From the NCBI RefSeq assembly GCF_016583765.1, contig NZ_NRRR01000004.1, positions 62,001 through 126,000 on the forward strand: DNA of 64,000 nt, written 5' to 3'. The position numbers and the translations under genes are program-made. This document shows, piece by piece, positions 1-8,834 of this stretch (the first letter of the stretch is position 1; every line of letters begins with the position of its first letter). Below the pieces are notes generated by a model. That model saw only the letters and a list, made by a program, of their open reading frames with translations, had not been told where the DNA came from and ran no database searches. The stretch is from Chromatium weissei (GTDB taxonomy: Bacteria > Pseudomonadota > Gammaproteobacteria > Chromatiales > Chromatiaceae).

Positions 1-500
1 ATCACGGTTTTGATGTGCGCGGTGCACGGGTGTTGCTGCTCGGCGCAGGTGGTGCGGCGCAGGGCGTGATACAGCCGTTGTTGGCTGCCGGTGCGACGCA
101 GTTGGTTATTGCCAATCGCACTGCCAGTAAAGCCGTTGAATTAGCGGAGAAATTTGCTATTGCTGGCGCGGTGAATGGATGCGGATTGGAAGCACTTGCC
201 GGTCAGCAATTTGACCTCATCGTGAACGCCACTTCTGCCGGATTGACGAATGCCGTGCCGGCGATACCGAATGATTGTTTGAACGCGGGTGGATGGATTT
301 ACGACATGCTTTACAGCGATCAATGCACTGCCTTTCAACGCTGGGGTTTGGCGCACGGTGCGGCGCGAGCGTTGGATGGACTCGGCATGCTGGTGGAGCA
401 AGCAGCGGAATCATTTTGGCTGTGGCGCGGTGTTCGCCCAGAAACTGCACCGATTATCACGCAATTGCGCGGCGTGGCAGCCGCAGGTTCACGCGGATGA
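1..500 (+). CDS. aroE: Shikimate dehydrogenase, C-terminal part (5' end outside window)
   Basis: Reduces 3-dehydroshikimate to shikimate with NADPH in aromatic amino acid synthesis. The reading frame is open from base 3, so the gene starts upstream and only about 165 C-terminal residues are visible. Seen here: the Rossmann glycine loop LLLGAGGAAQGV, the NADP-phosphate motif NRTASKA, the family motif NATSAGL, and the C-terminal GLGMLVEQAAESF stretch that closes over the cofactor. The N-terminal substrate-binding half is missing because of the window edge, not because of damage. The stop codon overlaps the next ATG (ATGA), so it is probably co-transcribed with the HPt gene. Confidence 0.93.
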   Translation, partial: HGFDVRGARVLLLGAGGAAQGVIQPLLAAGATQLVIANRTASKAVELAEKFAIAGAVNGCGLEALAGQQFDLIVNATSAGLTNAVPAIPNDCLNAGGWIYDMLYSDQCTAFQRWGLAHGAARALDGLGMLVEQAAESFWLWRGVRPETAPIITQLRGVAAAGSRG

Positions 501-874
501 GTGCTGAAAAGATCATGCCATCTCACGCCGCATTGGATGTCAGTGTGCTCATCACGCTGCTCGGCGACGACGATCCGGCATTGATACGAAAATTATTGGA
601 GGTTTTTGCGCGCAGTGCTGCGGCCATCGCGCCGGAATTGACGGCTGCTTGTCGTGCAGGCGATGCCGAACAGGTGGCGCTGCTGGCGCACAAACTGAAA
701 TCTCCTGCACGCACATCTGGCGCATTGGCGCTGGGCGAATGTTGCGCTGCATTGGAAGCTGCCGGCACCGCCCGCGCCATCACGGAATTTGCAGCATTGC
801 TGGCGCAATTTACGGTTGAAATGGCAGCGGTTCAAACGGCACTCGCTGAATTATTAAAACAACCTATTGATTGA
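497..874 (+). CDS. Stand-alone HPt (histidine phosphotransfer) domain protein
   Basis: A 125-residue soluble protein made of little more than one HPt four-helix domain. His65 in the motif AHKLKSPA is the predicted phospho-accepting histidine, followed by the Lys and small residues typical of HPt sites. The start is the ATG at 497, which overlaps the aroE stop by four bases; a longer open frame exists upstream but runs inside aroE. It probably relays phosphate between a histidine kinase and a response regulator. The obvious partner is the response regulator directly downstream, whose TTG start overlaps this gene's end. No kinase is adjacent; the hybrid kinase at 6258 carries its own HPt domain. 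Confidence 0.85.
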   Translation: MSAEKIMPSHAALDVSVLITLLGDDDPALIRKLLEVFARSAAAIAPELTAACRAGDAEQVALLAHKLKSPARTSGALALGECCAALEAAGTARAITEFAALLAQFTVEMAAVQTALAELLKQPID

Positions 875-1994
875 GTGTTTTTTTGTGGCTGCATTCCAAT
901 TCAATCTCGCGGCAATTTTAATTGCAACTGATGAAATTGCGCGTGCCAATTTAGTCAGAAACATTCTGCTGGATGAATTCAAAACGTTATCGGTTTCAAT
1001 AGAACCGGATTTAATTGCACAGGATTTCAATCAAGCGCGACCAGCGGTATTGGTGCTGGCATTTGCGACATTGGAACGCGCAGAACAGTATTTTCAAAAA
1101 CTGCATCGCATCTGTAAAACAGCATCGCAGCATTCGCATCGCACGTTAATGCTGTGTAATCACGCCGACATCAAAGCGGTTTACGCGCTGTGTAAAAAAG
1201 ATTATTTCAACGATTACCTGCTGTTTTGGCCGCGTCCAGATGATCCATTGCAATTGTGTTTGACGATTCATCATTTGCTGCGGGAATTGGAAATGATGAC
1301 TGATGACTCGCCATCGACAACGCGGTTTGCGGTATTGGCACGCGGATTAGGTGGATTAGAATCGCTGCTTGATGCGCAATTTTCACAGTTAAATCAAAAT
1401 TTTGTGCTGGCAACGCGTGCATTGGAACGTGCCGAGCAGGAAATCAATACGCATTGGAATGAAACGCCAAATACCGAGGCAATGCGCGATTCTGTGACTG
1501 CTGAATTGCGGCGCGCCAGCAATAGCGTGTTATTACCATTGCGGCGCTGGAGCGAGGAATTAAAACGTGCATTGATGCCGTTAATGATGTTAATACGGAA
1601 TCTCAATGTTTTGGCAGAACAGGTGCAACCGCTGGTGTTGGTGGTCGATGATGACGAATTGCAATGCAAGGTAATTGAAACGGTATTAAAACAGGAAAAT
1701 TATCGTCTGATTTTTGCGGCAACTGGTTTAGAAGCCTTGTCATTGATGCGTAGATTGCGCCCGGATGTGGTGTTAATGGATGTGCGAATGCCAGACATGG
1801 ATGGCATTACCGCCACGCAGCGATTAAAAGCACTGCCGCAATTTGCACAACTGCCGGTGATTATGATTACTGGACACAGTGAAAAAGCGGTGGTGGTTGA
1901 TAGTTTGAAAGCAGGCGCAACGGGTTTTCTGGTTAAACCGTTTGGGCGTGAAACGCTGATTTCTAAGTTGCGTGAGGCGTTGGGTGCGCCGTGA
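867..1994 (+). CDS. Response regulator with C-terminal receiver domain and divergent N-terminal region
   Basis: A 375-residue protein. Residues 256-373 form a canonical receiver domain: acidic pocket Asp261-263, phospho-acceptor Asp305 in LMDVRMPD, Thr335 and Lys357. Residues about 12-140 look like a degenerate receiver-type fold without the acidic pocket, which is my inference from the strand/helix pattern. Residues 150-250 are helical and may be a linker or dimerisation segment. There is no DNA-binding or enzymatic output domain. The TTG at 867 overlaps the HPt stop; a GTG at 885 is an equally possible start. It is likely the phosphorelay partner of the preceding HPt protein. Confidence 0.8.
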   Translation: MIECFFVAAFQFNLAAILIATDEIARANLVRNILLDEFKTLSVSIEPDLIAQDFNQARPAVLVLAFATLERAEQYFQKLHRICKTASQHSHRTLMLCNHADIKAVYALCKKDYFNDYLLFWPRPDDPLQLCLTIHHLLRELEMMTDDSPSTTRFAVLARGLGGLESLLDAQFSQLNQNFVLATRALERAEQEINTHWNETPNTEAMRDSVTAELRRASNSVLLPLRRWSEELKRALMPLMMLIRNLNVLAEQVQPLVLVVDDDELQCKVIETVLKQENYRLIFAATGLEALSLMRRLRPDVVLMDVRMPDMDGITATQRLKALPQFAQLPVIMITGHSEKAVVVDSLKAGATGFLVKPFGRETLISKLREALGAP

Positions 1995-2021
1995 ATGCGT
2001 TCATCACGGCGTTTGGTGAAT

Positions 2022-2567
2022 TTAATCGCGCAGAAAATGGCGACGATAATGTCGCAGTTCGTTGATAGATTCACGAATATCTGCCAGCGCAAGATGTTGA
2101 TTTTCCTTTTTGAAACTGTCAGCAACGGTCGGTGCCCAGCGTTGTGCGAGAATTTTCAGCGTGCTGACATCGAGATTGCGGTAATGACAATAAGCATCAA
2201 ATTGCGGCATCCAACGGGCGAGAAAACGCCGATCCTGACAGATGCTGTTGCCGCACAACGGCGACGCGCCAGCCGGAACCCACTTCGCCAAAAACGCCAG
2301 TGTGGCGGCTTCTGCATCACTGACGGTCAACGTACTGGCTTGAACTCGCGCCAGCAAACCGGATGCGCCGTGATGGGTACGATTCCATTCGTCCATTGCA
2401 TTCAAAACGGTCGCCGGTTGATGAATTGCGATCACCGGCCCTTCTGACAAAATCGTCAATTCGCTATCGGTGACGATGGTGGCAATTTCTAAAATGAAAT
2501 CTTGCTCTGGATTCAATCCGGTCATTTCCAGATCAAGCCAAATGAAATTATTGCTGTGTTGTGTCAT
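2022..2567 (-). CDS. orn: Oligoribonuclease (3'-5' exoribonuclease)
   Basis: Degrades 2-5-nucleotide RNAs, including pGpG, to mononucleotides in the cytoplasm. The 181-residue length matches the family. All five DEDDh catalytic residues are visible: Asp12 and Glu14 in WLDLEMTGL, Asp112, His158 and Asp163 in [11 protein letters not shown]. It is convergent with the response regulator upstream, with only about 27 bases between the two stops. The gene stands alone on the minus strand. Confidence 0.96.
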   Translation of the reverse strand: MTQHSNNFIWLDLEMTGLNPEQDFILEIATIVTDSELTILSEGPVIAIHQPATVLNAMDEWNRTHHGASGLLARVQASTLTVSDAEAATLAFLAKWVPAGASPLCGNSICQDRRFLARWMPQFDAYCHYRNLDVSTLKILAQRWAPTVADSFKKENQHLALADIRESINELRHYRRHFLRD

Positions 2568-2590
2568 CGGTTTTCATTCTCTTTTTATTG

Positions 2591-2661
2591 AAGTTAGCAG
2601 TTGGCAGTTTTCAGTTAGAAATACAACTTTACTGAAAACTGCCAACTGAAAACTGACAACT
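2591..2661. repeat. Heptanucleotide-periodic repeat forming a perfect 18-bp inverted repeat
   Basis: Between orn and the DUF971 gene. The left arm at 2598-2615 and the right arm at 2631-2648 are perfect reverse complements of 18 bases, with a 15-base loop. Both arms have a 7-base period (TTNNCAG on the left, ACTGNNA on the right) and the right side continues for another unit and a half. Related 7-base repeats occur at about 22873-22930, 24940-24962 and 62151-62191. It could act as a hairpin in transcripts reading outward on either strand. Confidence 0.75.
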
Positions 2662-2746
2662 TTTTCAACTCCATTCCAACAGACTGGAAAACGCAATCCT
2701 GCATAACCACATTCATCGCTCCTATCAATCACACGAATCATCAATT

Positions 2747-3109
2747 ATGCCAACACCCATCGAACTCAATTTGCATCGTCAATCCCGCGTGTTAGAAATT
2801 CGTTATGAAGACGGCGCACATTTCACGCTGCCGTGTGAATATCTGCGTGTGTATTCGCCGTCAGCCGAAGTGCAGGGTCATGGTCCCGGACAGGGCGTGT
2901 TGCAGCTCGGCAAGGAAAATGTCGGCATCGACCGCATCGAGCCAGTCGGCAATTATGCCGTGTGTCTGCATTTTGACGATGAACACAACACCGGCATCTA
3001 TTCTTGGGATTATCTCTATCGGCTCGGCACGGAGCATGAAGTGCTGTGGCAGGGTTATCTCGCCGCGTTAGAACAAGCCGGTCAAACACGCAAAATCAAG
3101 CCATCCTGA
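2747..3109 (+). CDS. DUF971 / gamma-butyrobetaine hydroxylase N-terminal-like protein
   Basis: A 120-residue protein matching the DUF971 family, the small domain also found at the N-terminus of gamma-butyrobetaine hydroxylases. Recognisable features are the opening basic/hydrophobic strand, the LPCEYLRVYSPSAEV segment and the GIYSWDYLY motif. The biochemical role of stand-alone members is not established; some family members have been linked to iron-sulfur or metal handling. It sits about 60 bases upstream of ubiE on the same strand, so it may be read with the ubiquinone genes. Confidence 0.85.
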   Translation: MPTPIELNLHRQSRVLEIRYEDGAHFTLPCEYLRVYSPSAEVQGHGPGQGVLQLGKENVGIDRIEPVGNYAVCLHFDDEHNTGIYSWDYLYRLGTEHEVLWQGYLAALEQAGQTRKIKPS

Positions 3110-3169
3110 GCGTTGATTTTGAGTAACATCGCCCTTTCCGCCCATTTTAATCACGATCAGGGACGCAGC

Positions 3170-3919
3170 ATGTCCAACGAAAAAACCACTCATTTTGGTT
3201 ATCAACAGGTTCCGGTTGCGGAAAAAGCCGTGCGAGTGCGCGAAGTCTTCGACTCGGTCGCCTCGCGCTATGACTTGATGAACGACCTGATGTCGCTCGG
3301 CATTCATCGGCTGTGGAAACGCCACGCCATCGAACTGGCTGGTGTGCGGCGCGGGCAGCGCGTGCTCGATTTAGCCTCCGGCACGGGCGATCTCGCCGAC
3401 CGTTTTGCGGGCATTGTCGGCGCAGAAGGCTCGGTGGTGATGTCCGACATCAACGCCGCGATGTTGAATGAAGGGCGCGGACGAATGCTCAATCGTGGGC
3501 GCGTCGGTAATCTGCATTACGCACTGATTAACGCCGAGCAAATTCCGTTTGATGACAATCACTTTGATTGCGTCACCATCGGTTTTGGGCTGCGCAACGT
3601 CACCGATAAACAGGCAGCGATCAATGAAATGTATCGCGTGTTGCGTCCGGGTGGACGGGCACTGATTCTAGAATTCTCGCACCCAGTCAGTCAGTCGTTG
3701 AGCAAAATTTACGATCTGTATTCGTTCTCGGTACTGCCGACATTGGGAAGACTGGTCGCCAATGATTCTGGCAGTTATCGCTATCTCGCCGAGTCGATTC
3801 GAATGCACCCGAATCAGGACACGCTGCGGTCGATGATGGAAACCGCTGGATTTGAACGCTGCGAATACTTCAATCACAGCGGCGGCATCGTCGCCATTCA
3901 TCGGGGGTACAAACTGTGA
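3170..3919 (+). CDS. ubiE: Demethylmenaquinone/2-polyprenyl-benzoquinol C-methyltransferase
   Basis: SAM-dependent C-methylation step shared by ubiquinone and menaquinone synthesis. With the ATG at 3170 the protein has 249 residues, the usual family length, and an AGGGA-type ribosome site lies just upstream; the frame can be opened back to 3113 but that adds an unrelated leader. Family signatures: [14 protein letters not shown] near residues 26-39, the SAM motif [12 protein letters not shown] at 65-76, and the [10 protein letters not shown] segment. The stop overlaps the ubiJ GTG start (GTGA), indicating a tightly coupled ubiE-ubiJ-ubiB operon. Confidence 0.96.
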   Translation: MSNEKTTHFGYQQVPVAEKAVRVREVFDSVASRYDLMNDLMSLGIHRLWKRHAIELAGVRRGQRVLDLASGTGDLADRFAGIVGAEGSVVMSDINAAMLNEGRGRMLNRGRVGNLHYALINAEQIPFDDNHFDCVTIGFGLRNVTDKQAAINEMYRVLRPGGRALILEFSHPVSQSLSKIYDLYSFSVLPTLGRLVANDSGSYRYLAESIRMHPNQDTLRSMMETAGFERCEYFNHSGGIVAIHRGYKL

Positions 3920-4557
3920 CCGAGGGCATTCAGATTCCAGACGCACTGCTGGCGGTGATTGAACAAGCAGTGAACCGTTATATCGCACTTGATGCCGCGC
4001 AGGGTGCGGGCTTTGCCGCACTCACCGGGCGAATTATTGCAATTGAATTCAAAGGTTTCGGAACGCGTGTCACCGTGATTCCGAATGCGCACGGATTGCA
4101 ACTGTTCGGTGATTACGATGCACCGCCCGATTGCCTGATTCGCGGCACACCGCTGGGTTTGGCGCGCATGGCGATGACCGAGCACAAGGACACGCAATTG
4201 ATTTCCGGCGAAGTCGAAATCACCGGCGATACCACGCTGGCGCAGGCGTTTAACACGGCGCTGGCCAATCTCGATGTGGACTGGGAAGAGCAATTGGCGC
4301 GAGTGATTGGCGATCCGTTTGCGCGGCAAGTCGGCAAACAATGCCGCGAGGCGGAGCACTGGCAACAGCGTACTTCAGAATCGATGACCGCCCATTTGAA
4401 AACCTATTTGCAGGAGCGGCAGCGGCTGGTGCCAACCCGTGATGAAGTGGAATCCTTTTTAATGCAGGTCGATTTATTGCGCGATGACAGTGAACGCCTT
4501 GCGGCGCGTATTGAACGGCTGGCGCAACGCGCAGCAGCGGTTGGCGTTCATTTATGA
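3916..4557 (+). CDS. ubiJ: Ubiquinone biosynthesis accessory factor UbiJ (SCP2 domain)
   Basis: A 213-residue protein with an N-terminal SCP2-type lipid-binding domain (about residues 15-115) and a C-terminal helical region with heptad-like Leu/Arg spacing. UbiJ is a lipid-binding partner of the Ubi metabolon in proteobacteria. Identification rests strongly on position: it lies exactly between ubiE and ubiB with start and stop overlaps on both sides. The start is a GTG overlapping the ubiE stop. The sequence itself is less conserved than its neighbours. Confidence 0.87.
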   Translation: MTEGIQIPDALLAVIEQAVNRYIALDAAQGAGFAALTGRIIAIEFKGFGTRVTVIPNAHGLQLFGDYDAPPDCLIRGTPLGLARMAMTEHKDTQLISGEVEITGDTTLAQAFNTALANLDVDWEEQLARVIGDPFARQVGKQCREAEHWQQRTSESMTAHLKTYLQERQRLVPTRDEVESFLMQVDLLRDDSERLAARIERLAQRAAAVGVHL

Positions 4558-6191
4558 TGGGACCGCGACAAGCGTTGCGGCTATTCCGCATCAACTGGGT
4601 GTTTCTGCGTCACGGTCTCGACGAAGTGATTTTAGCGACGCATCTGTTTCGACCCCTGCGTTGGATCATGTATTTGCTGCCTTGGCACTGGGTAGAACGC
4701 GATTTACCAGCGTATCCCGTGCGCGTGCGGCAGGCACTCGAAGATTTAGGCCCGCTATTCGTCAAATTTGGGCAAATTTTGTCCACACGCCGAGATTTGC
4801 TGCCGGACGATTTAGCAGTCGAACTCGCCAAACTTCAGGATCAGGTTCCACCGTTTGACGGCGCAGAAGCACGCGCATTGATTGAAAAGGCTTGGGGTTG
4901 TTCCGTCGATCAGGTGCTGGATGAATTCAATCCGACTCCGCTGGCCTCCGCCTCCATCGCGCAAGTGCACACCGGACGCTTGAAAAATGGCACCGAAGTC
5001 GTGGTTAAAGTATTGCGACCCGGAATTGAACGCACCATTCGCCAAGATTTAGCTTTGATGTATACGCTCGCGTATCTCGCCGAACGCTATTGGAAAGAAG
5101 GTAAACGCCTGCGTCCAATTGATGTCGTACGCGAATACGAAAAGACCATTTGTGATGAATTGGATTTACAGCGCGAAGCAGCCAACGCATCAAAAATTCG
5201 GCGCAATTGGCAAAATAGCGAAATGCTCTATATTCCAGAAGTCTATTGGGATTGGACACGCCCAAATGTCATGGTGATGGAACGTATTTATGGCACGCCG
5301 GTGAGCGATGTTGAAACGCTCAAAGCGCAGGGCGTGAGCATGAAGTTATTAGGTGAACGCGGCGTAGAAATCTTTTTTACGCAGGTCTTCCGCGATAACT
5401 TTTTTCATGCAGATATGCACCCCGGCAATATCTTTGTTGAACCGTCTGGGCGTTACATTTCAATTGATTTCGGAATTGTCGGAACGCTCACAACGGAAGA
5501 TCAGCGTTATTTAGCGGAAAATTTGCTGGCATTTTTTGAACGGGATTATCGACGCGTTGCCGAATTACACGTTGAATCCGGCTGGGTTCCACACGGCACA
5601 CGCATTGATGAATTTGAAAGCGCCATTCGCACCGTGAGTGAACCGATTTTTGAAAAGCCATTAGCAGAGATTTCATTCGGACATTTTCTGGTGCGGTTAT
5701 TTCAAACGGCGCGCCGCTTCAATATGGAAATTCAACCGCAATTGGTGCTGTTAGAAAAAACGCTATTGAATATCGAAGGTTTGGGACGAATGCTTTATCC
5801 TGAATTGGATTTATGGACAACTGCCAAGCCGTATATGGAACGCTGGATGAAGGATCAGGTTGGAATTAAAGGGTTATTTGATCGCACCAAACACAACATC
5901 TATTCGGTTGTTGATCAAGCGCCAGAATTGCCGTTGATTGCGTATCGTATTCTGATGGCGTATGACAAACGCTTGCGCACCGTTGAACCGATCAATAAAC
6001 CCACCATTCAACCAGCCAGCGCGCCAGCATTGAGTCAAATCATTAGCGGAGCAACGCTGTTAATTTGTGGAACGCTGGTGCTGTTATTTGGTCCCGGTCA
6101 ATGGCTACAAGAAACCACAGGAATTGCGGTGATGATAGGTTGTTATACGGCTGGCGGATTGTTGTTATTACGTGCTGCTCGCCGCGCTTAA
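4554..6191 (+). CDS. ubiB: UbiB, atypical kinase/ATPase of ubiquinone synthesis
   Basis: A 545-residue protein of the ABC1/ADCK/UbiB family, needed for ubiquinone production. Hallmarks seen: the KxGQ motif (KFGQ, residues 71-74), the alanine-rich loop of the family ([11 protein letters not shown]) in place of a glycine-rich loop, HADMHPGNI in the catalytic loop and the IDFGIVG metal-binding motif. Two hydrophobic segments near residues 495-540 anchor it to the membrane. The ATG overlaps the ubiJ stop. This is the last gene of the ubi operon; about 60 bases follow before the kinase gene. Confidence 0.96.
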   Translation: MMGPRQALRLFRINWVFLRHGLDEVILATHLFRPLRWIMYLLPWHWVERDLPAYPVRVRQALEDLGPLFVKFGQILSTRRDLLPDDLAVELAKLQDQVPPFDGAEARALIEKAWGCSVDQVLDEFNPTPLASASIAQVHTGRLKNGTEVVVKVLRPGIERTIRQDLALMYTLAYLAERYWKEGKRLRPIDVVREYEKTICDELDLQREAANASKIRRNWQNSEMLYIPEVYWDWTRPNVMVMERIYGTPVSDVETLKAQGVSMKLLGERGVEIFFTQVFRDNFFHADMHPGNIFVEPSGRYISIDFGIVGTLTTEDQRYLAENLLAFFERDYRRVAELHVESGWVPHGTRIDEFESAIRTVSEPIFEKPLAEISFGHFLVRLFQTARRFNMEIQPQLVLLEKTLLNIEGLGRMLYPELDLWTTAKPYMERWMKDQVGIKGLFDRTKHNIYSVVDQAPELPLIAYRILMAYDKRLRTVEPINKPTIQPASAPALSQIISGATLLICGTLVLLFGPGQWLQETTGIAVMIGCYTAGGLLLLRAARRA

Positions 6192-6257
6192 TAAATAAAA
6201 CTATTTCATTGTGATTGCTTGTTTCAATAACTATTTTGAACTCGCGTATTGGATGCC

Positions 6258-8141
6258 ATGCCGACAGCAGCTCCAGTTGATTGTGATGTCGAATTCTGTT
6301 TGCGCCAATCTGTGAAACATATTTTTACATTAGCGCGAGACGGCATTGTCATTACGGATCGCACTCCGCGTATTACCGCCGTTAATCCGTCTTTTACGCG
6401 CATCACCGGCTATACTGAAGCTGAGGTGCGCGGACAAAATCCCAGCATTCTCAAATCCGGTCATCATTCGCCAGCGTTTTATCAGGAGATGTGGAGCACT
6501 CTGGCGAAAACCGGAAACTGGCGCGGTGAAGTGTGGAATCGGCGCAAAACCGGCGAGGAATATCTGGAGCTGTTGACAATTCAGGCGATTCGCAACGTCA
6601 AACAAGAAACCGTTGGTTATCTTGGTGTTTTTGGCGACATCAGCAAGGCGAAACGCGAAGAAGAATTAGAGCTGGCGCGGCAACATGCTGAAGACGCAGC
6701 GCATCTTAAAGCGCAGTTTTTGGCGAATATGAGCCACGAAATTCGCACTCCGCTGACCGCGATTATCGGATTTGCAGAAACGATGACCGATAGTCGACAA
6801 ACACTCGCCGAGCGCGTTCACGCTGTTGACACCATTATTCGCAACGGTCGCCATCTTCAGGCGTTACTCAATGATGTGCTTGATTTTTCAAAGATTCGTG
6901 CCAAGCGCATTGAAATGGAATATCTCGAAACCTCGCTGCCGGAGCTGTTAGCGGGCACGGTGGACACGGCGCGAGCGCAAACTGAAGAAAAACAACTGGA
7001 ATTTAGTGTGCATTTCATGCCACCGCTGCCGTTGAACATTCGCACCGATCCCACGCGAGCACGGCAAATCATCTTCAATCTGCTCAGTAATGCGATCAAA
7101 TTCACTGACATCGGCGCAGTTCGGTTGATTGTGAGTTTTGCGCCGGAGCGTGAACTGCTGGCAATTTCGGTGCAGGACACCGGTTGCGGCATCGAAGATG
7201 AACGCATTCAGGCGCTGTTTGAACCCTTCGCGCAAGCAGATCGTTCAACGACGCGGCGCTTTGGTGGCACGGGTTTGGGATTGTCGATTTCCAAAGAATT
7301 AGCCGAGCAACTCGGTGGCGAAATTCAGGTTTCTAGTGCCGTTGGCACGGGTTCGGTATTTACCGTCACGCTCGCAACTGGCGCGATTGCCGCCGCGGAT
7401 TTGGTGTGGGACCTGCAAGAATTCAGTCAATCGTCTGGCGTGCGTCCGGTGCGCACCGTGCGAGCGCCAATGCTGTTCGGCAACATTCTGGTTGCTGACG
7501 ATAATCGCGCCAATCAAGAGTTGATTGCGCTGTATTTGCGGCGCTGCGGACTGAATATCGAAATCGCAAAAAATGGTCAGGAAGCCGTTGAAAAGGCACA
7601 ACAGGCTGATTTCGATTTGGTGTTAATGGACATACGAATGCCGATCATGGGCGGATTGGATGCCACCGAATTATTGCGGCTGACCGGTTTTGACAAGCCC
7701 ATTGTCGCGCTGAGTGCCAATGTGGAACGTGCTGATATTGAAGCGGCGCTGGCAGTGGGCTGCGATACCTATTTACCCAAACCAATTCATTTAGACGCAT
7801 TTTATCAAATGCTTGTACATTATTTGCCACAGAGGGAACAGATTCCAAATGCCACGATCATCAATCCGTTACTGGCGGATAACGATCCCGAATTGGCACA
7901 ATTGCAACGTGACTTTCATGCAGAATTACCCGAGCGTTTGGCACGAATGCGTGCTGCATACCTCATTGCAGATTGGGACGACCTACGTTCACAAGCACAT
8001 CAAATTAAAGGCGTAGGCAGCAACTTCGGAATGCCCGAATTGACCCGCCTCGCTGGCGCGATGGAATTTCAATTACTGCGAGGCGACATGACAGAAGTTT
8101 CAGATTTAATTGAGGATATGGCGCGTTTATGGCGGCAATAA
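6258..8141 (+). CDS. Soluble hybrid histidine kinase (PAS-HisKA-HATPase-REC-HPt)
   Basis: A 627-residue multidomain sensor counted from the ATG at 6258 (a TTG at 6249 is possible). Domain order: PAS about 20-130; dimerisation/phospho-acceptor domain with His160 in MSHEIRTP; ATPase domain with the N-box NLLSNAIKFT and the GTGLGLSI lid; receiver with phospho-acceptor Asp458 in LMDIRMP and Lys508; C-terminal HPt with His581 in AHQIKG. There are no membrane segments, so it should sense an intracellular signal through PAS. All relay residues are intact, so phosphate can pass His-Asp-His inside one chain, then onward to the overlapping downstream response regulator. Confidence 0.92.
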   Translation: MPTAAPVDCDVEFCLRQSVKHIFTLARDGIVITDRTPRITAVNPSFTRITGYTEAEVRGQNPSILKSGHHSPAFYQEMWSTLAKTGNWRGEVWNRRKTGEEYLELLTIQAIRNVKQETVGYLGVFGDISKAKREEELELARQHAEDAAHLKAQFLANMSHEIRTPLTAIIGFAETMTDSRQTLAERVHAVDTIIRNGRHLQALLNDVLDFSKIRAKRIEMEYLETSLPELLAGTVDTARAQTEEKQLEFSVHFMPPLPLNIRTDPTRARQIIFNLLSNAIKFTDIGAVRLIVSFAPERELLAISVQDTGCGIEDERIQALFEPFAQADRSTTRRFGGTGLGLSISKELAEQLGGEIQVSSAVGTGSVFTVTLATGAIAAADLVWDLQEFSQSSGVRPVRTVRAPMLFGNILVADDNRANQELIALYLRRCGLNIEIAKNGQEAVEKAQQADFDLVLMDIRMPIMGGLDATELLRLTGFDKPIVALSANVERADIEAALAVGCDTYLPKPIHLDAFYQMLVHYLPQREQIPNATIINPLLADNDPELAQLQRDFHAELPERLARMRAAYLIADWDDLRSQAHQIKGVGSNFGMPELTRLAGAMEFQLLRGDMTEVSDLIEDMARLWRQ

Positions 8142-8779
8142 CATTGATGGCACCAGCAATTGCGGCTGACATCATTGCTGGAGAGCCAATTCCTTATAAC
8201 CTGTGTTTAGCCAACGGCACGCTGCTCGTGAGTAAAGGGCAGATTTTCGATGATGAAGATCAATTGGAAATTCTGCGACGGCAAGGTTGGCGAATACTCA
8301 ACGCTGACAATACGGATCATTTACCGCCCAATGCCGTTTCATTAGAAGATGCCGCATTGTTTATGGATCAACAGCAGCGGGTACGCTTTCGTTTTCGACC
8401 ACGCATTCCATTGAATGAAGCAATCGCGCTGGTCGCCGATGACATGTCGCTGTCATTGAAATTGCTGGTGCGCCTATTACGCGAAAAACATCTGAGTAAA
8501 ATCATTGAAGCGGATAATGGACGGCAGGCATTGGTGCAATTCTTTCGGCAGCGCCCGTATTTGGTCTTTCTCGATATTGAAATGCCGGGTTTAGATGGAA
8601 TGGATGTTCTAAAACAAATTAAATCTTGGTCACCGGAAACCTTCGTGTGTTTAGTCAGCGGCAATGCAACAATGCTCAATGTTAAAACCGCAAAAACCTA
8701 TGGCGTTGATGCCTTTCTCGTTAAACCAATTAGCGGTTTGAACTTGCAGCGCGTGTTATCGCTGTATATGCCCGAATAA
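8129..8779 (+). CDS. Response regulator with short unique N-terminal domain
   Basis: A 216-residue protein whose ATG lies 13 bases inside the end of the hybrid kinase gene, implying translational coupling. Residues about 97-215 form a receiver domain with Asp104-105 in the acidic pocket, phospho-acceptor Asp149 in FLDIEMPG and Lys199 in VKP. The first 95 residues (an LANGTLLVSKGQ motif followed by an ILRRQGW segment) resemble the small domain found before HD-GYP modules, but no HD-GYP domain follows; this resemblance is a judgement by eye. It is the probable terminal acceptor of the kinase's HPt domain. Confidence 0.82.
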   Translation: MAAITLMAPAIAADIIAGEPIPYNLCLANGTLLVSKGQIFDDEDQLEILRRQGWRILNADNTDHLPPNAVSLEDAALFMDQQQRVRFRFRPRIPLNEAIALVADDMSLSLKLLVRLLREKHLSKIIEADNGRQALVQFFRQRPYLVFLDIEMPGLDGMDVLKQIKSWSPETFVCLVSGNATMLNVKTAKTYGVDAFLVKPISGLNLQRVLSLYMPE

Positions 8780-8795
8780 TTCAATAAATGCTGAA

Positions 8796-8815
8796 GCTCG
8801 CCTCCGTCTGCGAGC
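8796..8815. terminator. Short hairpin between convergent genes
   Basis: GCTCGC (8796-8801) pairs with GCGAGC (8810-8815) over an 8-base loop, between the stops of the convergent response regulator and ATPase genes. No strong T-tract follows on either strand, so terminator function is only suggested by position. Confidence 0.3.
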
Positions 8816-8834
8816 CTCAATGCTGAATAAACTG

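Noticed and set aside
275..496. Longer start for the HPt gene
   Set aside because: It lies inside aroE in another frame; the ATG overlapping the aroE stop is the natural start.
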